Shown: positions 1-7,552 of the stretch, piece after piece
Numbering within the stretch: position 1 is the stretch's first letter
Layout of the letters: every line of letters starts with the position of its first letter
Source: Chitinilyticum litopenaei DSM 21440
GTDB lineage: Bacteria; Pseudomonadota; Gammaproteobacteria; Burkholderiales; Chitinibacteraceae
Length of the DNA stretch: 64,000 bases
Direction: 5' to 3'
Assembly: GCF_000428145.1 (NCBI RefSeq)
Contig: NZ_ATZJ01000020.1
Span: 1 to 64,000 of the forward strand
The notes under the pieces: generated by a model
Database searches by the model: none
Seen by the model: the letters and a program-made list of their open reading frames with translations, nothing else
What the model was told of the DNA's origin: nothing
Position numbers and translations under genes: made by a program

Positions 1-2155
1 CCAGCAGGGTGGCCGGTGCAATCGTCAGCGGCATGTCTTCGTCCGTTACCAGTGCGTCGTTTTCGGCTTCCGGTCCATCGTTGCCGGCATCCGGATCGTC
101 ATTGACCGGATAGAGATACACTGTGACCGTTGCCGTATCAGTACCTCCTCGACCGTCGGAGATGGTATAGGTAAATGTTGTTTCACCATTGAAGTTTTCA
201 TTTGGCGTAAACAAAACCTGGCCGCCCTGCAATACTACAGAGCCATTCAGAGGGTTTTGCACACTGAGTAATGTGAGCAAGTCTCCATCGGGATCGCTGT
301 CATTCGCCAACAAGGCGGAAACAGGAATAAACAATTGCCCATCTTCGCTTGCGGTAAAGTACTGGAATTCCGATTGACTTTCAGACTGATACCCGTCATC
401 ACGAGCATCTGGTGGGTTATTGAGTGGCACAACATCCGGATTAACAACAATTGTTACTGTTGCGGTATCGGAACCCCCTTGCCCATCACTAATCGTATAG
501 GTAAAGCTGGCATTTCCAATAAATCCAGCGCTTGGCGTGAAAACCACTTGACCATCTTGCAAAGTGATCGACCCATTTACGGCCCCTTGCACACTGGTAA
601 TGACCAGAGGGTCACCATCAGGATCGCTATCATTTGCCAGCAGAGTCGCCAATCCGATTGATACAGGACGGTCTTGCCCGGTATTAAACAAGTCATTCTG
701 CGCATCAGGACCATTATTTCCATCCTGCGGCTCGGGCTCCTGCGGAAGTACGGCCACGCTAACAATTGCAGTATCCGAACCACCCTGCCCATCGTTGATG
801 GTGTAGGTGAAACTCGCATTTCCATCAAAGCCAGGATTTGGAGTAAAAACAATCTGGCCATCCACAATGGCAACAGAACCATTCACCGCATCTTGCACAC
901 TTGTAATCACCAATGGATCACCGTCTGTGTCAGTATCGTTTCCGAGCAAGCTGGCAAAGCTGATTTGAACAGGCGAATCCTGGTTTGTAACCAATACATC
1001 ATCCAGCGCATCCGGGGGTTGATTGACAGGATTAACCGAAATACTGACCGTTGCCGTGTCTTCTCCTCCACGGCCATCACTGATCGAATAGGTAAAACTT
1101 GCTGATCCAGTAAAATCAGGAGCTGGAGTAAAGATGATTTGCCCATCCACCAGCTCAACAGTGCCATTGACAGCATCCTGCACGCTGGTAATGAGCAAAG
1201 GATCACCATCGGGATCCAGATCATTTCCAAGAAGTACCGCAGGGAGAATGCTCAAGGGAACACCCCTGTCGGTTACCAGGGCATCATCCTGTGCATCCGG
1301 TTCCTGGTTTACCGGCGATACAACAATCGTGACTGTGGCCGTATCCGTACCGCCACGGCCATCACTGATTGAGTATGTAAAACCGGCGTTGCCGCTGAAA
1401 TCCGGATTAGGGGTAAACACAATCAGGCCATCCAGCAGGGCAACGCTGCCATTCACGGGATTTTGCACACTGGTAATCACAAGCGGATCACCATCCGGGT
1501 CAATGTCATTGCCCAGCAAGACGGCCGGATCGATATTCAGCGGAACATCTTCATTGGTAAACAGGAAATCATTACCGGCCAGCAAGGCATTATCATCCAC
1601 GGCATCTGGCACGTTATTGGCGTCATCGACTAGATCCCCAGGCAATACCAGCGGATCGAGCAGATTCACGTCAAGGCCGGAAGTATCAAAGCCGCTATTG
1701 AGCGAAATCTGGCTATTGTTGAAGCCCACCACCACAATCCCGCCGCCGCCGTCATCACCACCGCCGGCTCCGCCTGCGCCAGCGGCCGTGGCTTCGGTGA
1801 TCTGCGTCGGGTCGATGCCCTGGGCGATCAGCTGCTGGATACGGGCGGCGTCGTCCACTTCGGCGGCGCGGTCAGCGACATCGGCGGCCGGCTTGAAGAC
1901 GTCATAATCCAGCACCATCTGGCTTTGCCGGCCAAGATCGAGGCGCTGGCCGTCGATGAAGGCAATGCTGACGCTGCCATCCAGGGTCTGGATGGTTTCG
2001 TTCTGGAAGACCATGTCGCCAACCTGCAGGACACGGGTCACGCCGTTGACATCGGTCACCATGACGGTGCCATTGATGGCTTTCACCGTACCGATGGCCG
2101 TGACATTCGCCGAGCCTTTCAGTACCTGGGTTGCCGTATTCGCTTGCTGGGCCAT
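1..2155 (-). CDS. Giant repeat adhesin with N-terminal retention module (partial, C-terminus beyond left edge)
   Basis: The frame is open from an ATG at 2155 to the window edge (718 codons visible), so the gene is incomplete. GGAGGTG five bases before the ATG decides the start. Residues 1 to about 110 resemble the retention module at the N-terminus of LapA/BapA-type type I-secreted adhesins, which holds the protein in the outer membrane. A Gly/Asp-rich hinge follows near residues 130-145. Then come five complete and one partial tandem repeats of about 95 residues, with motifs LLGNDxDPDGDPL, NGSV, FTP and FTYxISDGRGG, typical of cadherin-like 'tandem-95' (Big_9) domains. The Asp-rich motifs probably bind calcium. 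The likely role is surface attachment or biofilm formation. A LuxR-type regulator lies directly upstream on the same strand. The C-terminal secretion signal and full length cannot be seen. Confidence 0.85.
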   Translation of the reverse strand, partial: MAQQANTATQVLKGSANVTAIGTVKAINGTVMVTDVNGVTRVLQVGDMVFQNETIQTLDGSVSIAFIDGQRLDLGRQSQMVLDYDVFKPAADVADRAAEVDDAARIQQLIAQGIDPTQITEATAAGAGGAGGGDDGGGGIVVVGFNNSQISLNSGFDTSGLDVNLLDPLVLPGDLVDDANNVPDAVDDNALLAGNDFLFTNEDVPLNIDPAVLLGNDIDPDGDPLVITSVQNPVNGSVALLDGLIVFTPNPDFSGNAGFTYSISDGRGGTDTATVTIVVSPVNQEPDAQDDALVTDRGVPLSILPAVLLGNDLDPDGDPLLITSVQDAVNGTVELVDGQIIFTPAPDFTGSASFTYSISDGRGGEDTATVSISVNPVNQPPDALDDVLVTNQDSPVQISFASLLGNDTDTDGDPLVITSVQDAVNGSVAIVDGQIVFTPNPGFDGNASFTYTINDGQGGSDTAIVSVAVLPQEPEPQDGNNGPDAQNDLFNTGQDRPVSIGLATLLANDSDPDGDPLVITSVQGAVNGSITLQDGQVVFTPSAGFIGNASFTYTISDGQGGSDTATVTIVVNPDVVPLNNPPDARDDGYQSESQSEFQYFTASEDGQLFIPVSALLANDSDPDGDLLTLLSVQNPLNGSVVLQGGQVLFTPNENFNGETTFTYTISDGRGGTDTATVTVYLYPVNDDPDAGNDGPEAENDALVTDEDMPLTIAPATLL

Positions 2156-2255
2156 TTCACACCTCCACACCAGAATCCAGTCGCCAATGCCCAGTCCGCA
2201 GACGGGTCATCCGATGGATTAAGTGTATGCAGCAGGCCCGGGGGCGCTATCGTAC

Positions 2256-2921
2256 TCAGGTACTAGAAGGTGCGGCGTCCCCTCGTCGCTCGTCAGAGCC
2301 CGACTGCTTGAGCAGCAGGGCAAGATGCAGGCGATCCGCCACGCCCAGTTTGCTGAAGACGGCGGTGAGGTGGGTTTTGACCGTGCGGTCGGTAATGTTG
2401 AGCGCGCGGGCGATCTGCTTGTTGTTGGAGCCATCGGCCACCAGTGTGGCAACCTCGCGTTCACGGCTGGTCAGGCGCGCCAGCGCCGGGTTCCCGGCAC
2501 GATCCGGCGGCGCTGCGGCCGGCAGCTTGTGCAAGTGCAGCATGAAGAGGGGCCAGGCTCTCGCCGAGAGCCAGAAGCCGCCTTGCCGCACCACAGCCAC
2601 GATGCGCTGGCGCTCTTCAGGACGCAGTCCGGGGCCGCAACAGGCCAGCACGCCGCGCCCCAGCCATTGCAGCTCTTCTTCCCCCGCAAAATCCAGCCCG
2701 CCCAGAATCAGCCGCGTGCGGCGCACCAGCTCCGGCAAGCGCTCGGTCAGTTGCGCCGCATCATCACGCAGGTCGATCACCAGCAGGCCGGCAGGGCTCA
2801 GTGGCAGGCGCAAGGCTTCGGCAAGGCTGCCGACATGGCAACGCCCGGCGGATTCGCCGAGTGCCGCCAGCCAATGCCGGCCGAATGCGTCGTTGCTGCT
2901 GACCACCGCCTGGATGTCCAT
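2256..2921 (-). CDS. LuxR/NarL-family transcriptional regulator
   Basis: Protein of 221 residues. The C-terminal third is a clear LuxR helix-turn-helix (LTSREREVATLVADG, then KQIARALNITDRTVKTHL). The N-terminal 130 residues look like a receiver-like domain (LLVIDLRDD), but the full set of phosphorylation residues is not evident, so it may be a pseudo-receiver. An ATG further upstream (2987) is possible, but the ATG at 2921 has GGAGCAGGG just before it and gives a normal N-terminus. It ends 100 bases before the adhesin start on the same strand, so it may be co-transcribed with the adhesin or control it. That role is inferred from position only. Confidence 0.8.
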   Translation of the reverse strand: MDIQAVVSSNDAFGRHWLAALGESAGRCHVGSLAEALRLPLSPAGLLVIDLRDDAAQLTERLPELVRRTRLILGGLDFAGEEELQWLGRGVLACCGPGLRPEERQRIVAVVRQGGFWLSARAWPLFMLHLHKLPAAAPPDRAGNPALARLTSREREVATLVADGSNNKQIARALNITDRTVKTHLTAVFSKLGVADRLHLALLLKQSGSDERRGDAAPSST

Positions 2922-3154
2922 CCCTGCTCCCTCTGCCCGCCCAGGTGACTGCGAAGTGGCCTGCGCTCGCGCGGACACTGCCGCCACCGGTTTTCATCTT
3001 TCCCGTTATAGCCCCCACCTCCGGCAGCGTGCGGCCTTTCCCCCGAGCGACAGGGATAAGCCTGCCGCCACTGGTTTTTCCCTATGGCGGCAAGCAATGC
3101 GGACTGATAAAAGCAAAGCTCGGCAGTCTCGATAAACATCGCCATGTATCTACC

Positions 3155-4027
3155 ATGAACCAAGGAATAATCTACGCTGCAGCTGCATACCTCCTATGGG
3201 GCTTGCTGCCGCTGTATCTGAAAGCCTTGCAGGACATGCCAGCGCTGGAAATCCTGCTGCACCGCATGGTCTGGTCACTGTTTTTCCTGCTGGGCATCCT
3301 GGCGCTGCGGCGGCAATGGCGCTGGCTGCACGAGCTGCAGAATCGCCGTGTGCTGGGCGGTTTTCTGCTCAGCGCACTGCTGCTGGCCGGCAACTGGTTC
3401 ATCTACATCTGGGCAGTACATGCCGGGCGTGTGGTCGACGCCAGCCTCGGCTACTTCATCAATCCGCTGGTCAGCGTGCTGCTCGGCGTGATCATCCTGC
3501 ATGAGCGCCTGCGCCGCGGCCAATGGCTGGCCATTGCACTGGCGGCCGCCGGCGTGCTCTGGCTGACACTGCAGGCCGGCCAGCTGCCCTGGATCGCCAT
3601 TGCCCTGGCGCTGACCTTTGGCTGCTATGGCCTGCTGCGCAAAACAGCCGGACTGGGCGCGCTGGAAGGCCTGACGCTGGAAACCCTGCTGCTGTTTCCC
3701 CTGGCCCTGCTGGCGCTGGCCTGGCTGATGCTGCATGGCGGCAGCCGCTTTGTGGATGGCCCGGACGGGCTGCGCCTGCTGGCGCTTTGCGCCGGGCCGG
3801 TCACCGCGATTCCGCTGCTGCTGTTTGCCGCCGGGGCGCGCTCGATCAGCATGACCCAGCTCGGTCTGCTGCAGTATCTGGGCCCCACCGTGCAGCTGCT
3901 GCTGGGCGTGCTGCTCTGGCAGGAGCCGTTTGGCCTGGCCAAGCTGCTCGGCTTTGCCCTGATCTGGGCGGCTTTGCTGCTCTTCACCGCCGAAGGAGTC
4001 TGGCAAGCCTGGCGCCGTCAGCGCTAA
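3155..4027 (+). CDS. rarD: RarD-type EamA/DMT-superfamily transporter
   Basis: Protein of 290 residues, matching the RarD family length. It has about ten hydrophobic segments and starts MNQGIIYAAAAYLLWGLLPLY, the usual RarD opening, followed by the conserved LHRMVWS and NWFIYIWAV motifs. RarD proteins are inner-membrane EamA transporters, implicated in chloramphenicol sensitivity in some species; the substrate is uncertain. The frame is open further upstream, but the family N-terminus fixes the ATG at 3155. The gene is divergent from the LuxR-type regulator across a 233-bp gap in which I see no convincing promoter. Confidence 0.9.
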   Translation: MNQGIIYAAAAYLLWGLLPLYLKALQDMPALEILLHRMVWSLFFLLGILALRRQWRWLHELQNRRVLGGFLLSALLLAGNWFIYIWAVHAGRVVDASLGYFINPLVSVLLGVIILHERLRRGQWLAIALAAAGVLWLTLQAGQLPWIAIALALTFGCYGLLRKTAGLGALEGLTLETLLLFPLALLALAWLMLHGGSRFVDGPDGLRLLALCAGPVTAIPLLLFAAGARSISMTQLGLLQYLGPTVQLLLGVLLWQEPFGLAKLLGFALIWAALLLFTAEGVWQAWRRQR

Positions 4028-4089
4028 GCCGGCCAAACCAGCAGGCATGGCAAGTGAGCTGGCGCACATGCACCGGCTGGACAATGCGC

Positions 4090-4100
4090 TAGGCTCTGTT
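4090..4100 (+). repeat. Possible relic end of the double-hairpin element family
   Basis: TAGGCTCTGTT matches the outer 11 bases of the element at 28718-28986, but then diverges (TAGCTT instead of GAGGTT). No opposite end is visible before the esterase gene at 4154. It may be a solo end left by deletion, or chance. Confidence 0.3.
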
Positions 4101-4153
4101 TAGCTTGGAAAGACAGCAGCGTATCCTGGCTGCACGCCTCGCGGAGAACACCA

Positions 4154-4762
4154 TTGCGCCTGCTACAGCTATTCATCCCCCTGCTAGCCCTGCTGCTTGC
4201 AGCCTGCGGTCAGCCCGAGCTGGCACGCCTGCCTGCCGGCGCACCCATCCTCGCCTTTGGCGACAGCCTGACCTTCGGCACCGGCGCCAGCCCGGCCGAG
4301 GCCTATCCGGCCCGGCTCGCGGCACTGACCGGCCATCCGGTCATCAACGCCGGCATTCCCGGTGAAACCAGCGGCGAAGGCCGGGCCCGGCTCGCTGCCG
4401 AGCTGGATCAACACCAGCCGGCACTGGTGCTGCTTTGCCTGGGCGGCAACGATTTCCTGCAGCGTAAACCTGCCAGCGAAACACGGGCCAATCTGGCGGC
4501 CATGCTGGACGAGCTGCGTGCCCGCAAGACCCCGGTATTGCTGATCGGCGTGCCCAGCCTGGGCTTTGGTCTGGAAACCAACCCTGTGTATGCCGAGCTG
4601 GCCAAGCAGTATCAAGTGCCGCTGAATGATACGCTTGAGGGTATTCTTGGCGAACGCGAACTGAAGAGCGATACGGTGCATCCGAATGCCGAAGGTTACC
4701 GGCAGTTTGCGGAGGCACTGGCCGAACAGCTCGCCGGAACCGGCGCCCTCCGAGCCCGCTGA
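4154..4762 (+). CDS. SGNH/GDSL esterase lipoprotein (TesA-like arylesterase)
   Basis: Protein of 202 residues with a TTG start preceded by GGAG at seven bases. The N-terminus is a lipoprotein signal ending LAAC (Cys18), so the enzyme is probably membrane-anchored on the periplasmic side. The SGNH blocks are present: FGDSLTFG (nucleophile Ser), the block II Gly in NAGIPGETS, GGND, and DTVHPN with the catalytic Asp and His. Family members hydrolyse short acyl or aryl esters and thioesters (TesA/arylesterase group). It is usually beside a divergent ABC transporter in other proteobacteria; that pair is absent here. Confidence 0.85.
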   Translation: MRLLQLFIPLLALLLAACGQPELARLPAGAPILAFGDSLTFGTGASPAEAYPARLAALTGHPVINAGIPGETSGEGRARLAAELDQHQPALVLLCLGGNDFLQRKPASETRANLAAMLDELRARKTPVLLIGVPSLGFGLETNPVYAELAKQYQVPLNDTLEGILGERELKSDTVHPNAEGYRQFAEALAEQLAGTGALRAR

Positions 4763-5103
4763 GCGGGTAAAAACCAATCAGCACGGCATGACAATCCTGC
4801 TACCAGCCTCAAGGCTGGCGAAGCCCTGCCGTCAGCTTTGCGGTCAAGTGCCGGATAAGTGCAATCTGCGACTGACTTTCCAGTACGCGTCTGGCTACAA
4901 TAGAGGTCCCGGACGCAGCCGCGTCACGAATCGGGCGGTAACAGGGCCATGCAATAATGGCCATAGCCGGCGCCGGTCAGCCCCGCTGCAAGGCTGCGCG
5001 ACAACGACATTCAACGATTTACTTTTGCTTGCTCACCTCTCCGGCCTGGCCGGGGAACACGGGATACGGGCCGGACATGCACCGGCCCGGTAAGGGACAT
5101 ACG
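4763..5103 (+). other. 341-bp gap: promoter and structured leader of the STAS gene
   Basis: No gene is supported here. The gap contains a good sigma-70-like promoter (4873-4901), giving a leader of about 200 nt. It also holds a GC-rich hairpin, GGGCCGG/CCGGCCC at about 5069-5089, that ends just before the AAGGG ribosome binding site (5092-5096) of the following gene. Confidence 0.5.
4873..4901 (+). promoter_or_regulatory. Predicted sigma-70 promoter for the STAS gene
   Basis: TGACTT (4873-4878) and TACAAT (4896-4901) are separated by exactly 17 bases. This is close to consensus and oriented toward the gene at 5104. Confidence 0.5.
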
Positions 5104-6327
5104 GTGGTGTTTTCGTTTTTCCGCAAAAAAGATCAGGACGATGGCAAGGGCCCAGCCAGCATCACGGCCCCCCAGACCAACCCTGCGCCTGCCCCAGGCA
5201 AGGCGGGTACTGGCGCACCGGCCGCACCAGCAGAGCCCGTCACCAGCGCACCGGATGCGCAGAACGGCTATGACCTGTCGAGCCTGACCATCGAGGTCGG
5301 TGTCGGCTCCGAATCGCTCAGCGCCGCCGAAGAACAGGCGGTGATGCTGCATGCCAACAAGCAGGCGGAAGCCGCCATTGCCGTGCTGCAGGCCGAACTG
5401 CCCGCACTGAAAGGCAAGCGCCGGCTGGAATCCTGGCTGATGTTGTTCGAACTCTTCCAGCAGACCAACCAGCGTGCGGCCTTTGATGCGCTCGCGCTCG
5501 ACTATGTGCTCGAATTCGAGCAGTCGCCGCCGATCTGGGAAAGCGGCAAGCCGCAGGTCAGCAGCAAGCCGCAGGGCAACAGCAATTACCACGCCTTTGG
5601 CCCGCGTCTGACTGCCGACACCATCATGGCCGAAACCGAGCGCCTCATGGAGGCCATGGGGCGTGGCCCGCAGCTGCGCGCGGACTTCAGCAAGGTGAAG
5701 GAAATCGACATGCTCGGCGCTGCCGAGCTGATGGTGTCCTGGCAACAGGCCCGCAAGCTGAAGGTCACCCTGCTGGTGCTGGGCTCGCAGACCATCATCC
5801 AGCTGCTGTCGGAAAAGATCGAGGTGGGCCGGCGTGCGCCGGCGGAAGCCCCCTTCTGGCTGCTGCTGATCGAGCTTTACCAGGCACTGGGCCTGCAGGA
5901 CGAGTTTGAAAACCTCGCGGTCGACTATGCCGTGACGTATGAAGTATCCCCTCCCTCGTGGGACAGCCGCTTCGCGCCGCGCACCGCCAGCCAGGTTGCC
6001 GACGACGAGGCGCGCGCCAAGGCCGAACTGGGCGTGGCGCATGCCGTGATTACCGATGAATTGCAACTGAGTGGCGACATCTGTGCCAAACAGGGCGATG
6101 CGCTCGAGAATATCCGCCGCTACGCTCAGGATCATGACGAGGTCGTCATCAATCTGCGCGGCGTGGCGCGCATCGACTTCGAATCGGCCGGCCTGATGCT
6201 GAATCTCTTCATGGGATTGCAGCACAAAACGCTGCGCATCGTGCAGGCCAATGAAATGGTGTACGGCCTGCTGCGCCTGATGGGCATCACCGACATGGTC
6301 AGCGTCAGCCGCCGCAAGGGTGGCTGA
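5104..6327 (+). CDS. Internally duplicated STAS-domain protein
   Basis: Protein of 407 residues from a GTG at 5104 (AAGGG seven bases before; a second GTG at 5107 is also possible). After a charged, Pro/Ala-rich N-terminus, two units share one plan. Each has a helical segment with the pattern LLxELxQ, LAxDY, then SPPxW (residues about 109-147 and 248-287), followed by a STAS-like alpha/beta segment. The second STAS segment (VVINLRGVARIDFESAGLML) is the clearer one. STAS domains usually mediate protein-protein signalling, as in anti-sigma antagonists. The gene sits before hslV, but a 158-bp gap makes co-transcription uncertain. No specific function is assigned. Confidence 0.75.
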   Translation: MVFSFFRKKDQDDGKGPASITAPQTNPAPAPGKAGTGAPAAPAEPVTSAPDAQNGYDLSSLTIEVGVGSESLSAAEEQAVMLHANKQAEAAIAVLQAELPALKGKRRLESWLMLFELFQQTNQRAAFDALALDYVLEFEQSPPIWESGKPQVSSKPQGNSNYHAFGPRLTADTIMAETERLMEAMGRGPQLRADFSKVKEIDMLGAAELMVSWQQARKLKVTLLVLGSQTIIQLLSEKIEVGRRAPAEAPFWLLLIELYQALGLQDEFENLAVDYAVTYEVSPPSWDSRFAPRTASQVADDEARAKAELGVAHAVITDELQLSGDICAKQGDALENIRRYAQDHDEVVINLRGVARIDFESAGLMLNLFMGLQHKTLRIVQANEMVYGLLRLMGITDMVSVSRRKGG

Positions 6328-6485
6328 AGCCCGCCCGCTTGATTTGCCGGGGCAAGACGCCATCTGGGGATAAACAGGCCGCCAGCTGAAGCGGCCAGTG
6401 CTGCGCAGCACGGCAGACCGTGCCCACGGGCACAGTCCGCGCCCGGCAGCCCCTTCCACATCGACATTTTTCCCGGAGCAACTCC

Positions 6486-7019
6486 ATGCAGCAATTCGAT
6501 GGCACCACGATCGTCTCGGTGCGACGCGGCAATCAGGTCGCGGTCGGCGGCGACGGCCAGGTCACGCTGGGCAATGTCGTGATCAAGGGCACGGCGCGCA
6601 AGGTGCGCAAGCTCTATCACGACCAGGTCATCGTCGGCTTTGCCGGCGGCACCGCCGATGCCTTTACCCTCTTCGAACGCTTCGAGGCCAAACTGGAAAA
6701 GCATCAGGGCCAGCTCACCCGCGCCGCAGTCGAGCTCGCCAAGGAATGGCGCACCGACCGCGCGCTGCGCCGCCTGGAAGCCATGCTGATCGTCGCCGAC
6801 CCGAGCGCCACGCTGGTCATCACCGGCAATGGCGACGTACTGGAACCGGAACAGGGCATCGCTGCCATCGGCTCCGGTGGCGCCTTTGCGCAGGCCGCAG
6901 CGCGCGCACTGTTTGAGAACACCGAACTGCCGCCGGACGTGGTGGTAAAGAAAGCGCTGGAAATCGCCGGTGACATCTGCATTTACACCAATCAGAATCA
7001 CGTCATCGAAACGATGTAA
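6486..7019 (+). CDS. hslV: ATP-dependent protease subunit HslV
   Basis: Protein of 177 residues. HslV is the proteasome-like threonine peptidase of the HslUV cytoplasmic protease. The catalytic Thr lies in TTIVSVRR after the leader MQQFDG, which must be removed to expose it. GNQVAVGGDGQVTLG and GSGGAFAQAAARAL are family signatures. The start is set by homology; CGGAG lies about seven bases upstream of the ATG at 6486. The ATPase partner gene hslU normally follows directly, but here it is absent: the next 530 bp is repeat-rich non-coding DNA followed by birA. Confidence 0.95.
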   Translation: MQQFDGTTIVSVRRGNQVAVGGDGQVTLGNVVIKGTARKVRKLYHDQVIVGFAGGTADAFTLFERFEAKLEKHQGQLTRAAVELAKEWRTDRALRRLEAMLIVADPSATLVITGNGDVLEPEQGIAAIGSGGAFAQAAARALFENTELPPDVVVKKALEIAGDICIYTNQNHVIETM

Positions 7020-7048
7020 CTGCACATGCTGATTCCTGATTAGCCAGA

Positions 7049-7176
7049 CTTCTCAGCAATACCCAAATCAACCACAAAGACACAGCGCAAACCGGGAGCA
7101 CACCATCGGCATTTCTCAGCGGTTTGCCTCCACTGTGTCTGTGTGGTTGAACAGCTTATTGTGGTTTGCTGAGAAG
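7049..7176. repeat. Imperfect long inverted repeat
   Basis: CTTCTCAGCAA (7049-7059) is repeated inverted at 7166-7176. TCAACCACAAAGACACAG (7068-7085) is repeated inverted with one mismatch at 7133-7150. Together the arms form an imperfect palindrome of about 128 bp. It may be a small non-autonomous mobile element; no coding capacity is seen. Confidence 0.6.
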
Positions 7177-7277
7177 AATCTCCAATCTGGTGCTGGTTTG
7201 TGCCGGGCTTTGCCCGGCGCGGGCCGCCGGCCGAAAACCGGGTTTTCACCACCCGCCGCCAGTCCGTTACAGTACTA

Positions 7278-7390
7278 TTGATCCGGCCCTAGGAAGTTTG
7301 AATTTCCGTAGGAGCGAGCTTGCTCGCGAAGCCTTGCTGATCGCGAGCAAGCTCGCTCCTACGAGTAAAAACATCAGAGGGCCGGATCAA
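7278..7390. repeat. 113-bp cassette with 13-bp terminal inverted repeats and a REP-like core
   Basis: TTGATCCGGCCCT (7278-7290) is perfectly inverted at 7378-7390. Inside, a 23-bp arm (7307-7329, containing GGAGCGAGCTTGCTCGC) is perfectly inverted at 7341-7363 with an 11-nt loop. The core strongly resembles REP palindromes familiar from Pseudomonas genomes. No REP-associated transposase is in the window. Confidence 0.75.
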
Positions 7391-7552
7391 TATGGCGAAG
7401 CGCTTAGCGGGGCGCCTGCAGCGCATAGCGAAGCTCGCTGTTGCGTTTCCGGGACTTGCCGGCATGGCATCCGCCGCCATGGCACAGGATTTCGGCAAAC
7501 CGCTGAACTGCGATGCGCGGGAAACCGCTTTTTACCACTACCAGCAAAAGCC

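Larger units (their letters stand above)
7020..7552. other. 533-bp repeat-rich gap between hslV and birA
   Basis: This gap holds three palindromic structures: an imperfect inverted repeat at 7049-7176, a GGGCTTTGCCC hairpin near 7201-7222, and an inverted-repeat cassette with a REP-like core at 7278-7390. A 100-codon frame at 7392-7694 has a signal-peptide-like start but runs into birA in another frame, so I do not call it. No hslU remnant is recognisable. Confidence 0.6.

Noticed and set aside
1..2155. 95-residue repeats of the adhesin as a possible CRISPR-like array
   Set aside because: The 285-bp periodicity is coding, in frame, and diverges by codon; there are no short repeats with unique spacers.
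4957..5103. N-terminal extension of the STAS protein from the ATG at 4957
   Set aside because: It crosses the GC-rich hairpin and ribosome binding site, and has Arg/His-rich shadow composition. GTG at 5104 has a proper Shine-Dalgarno.
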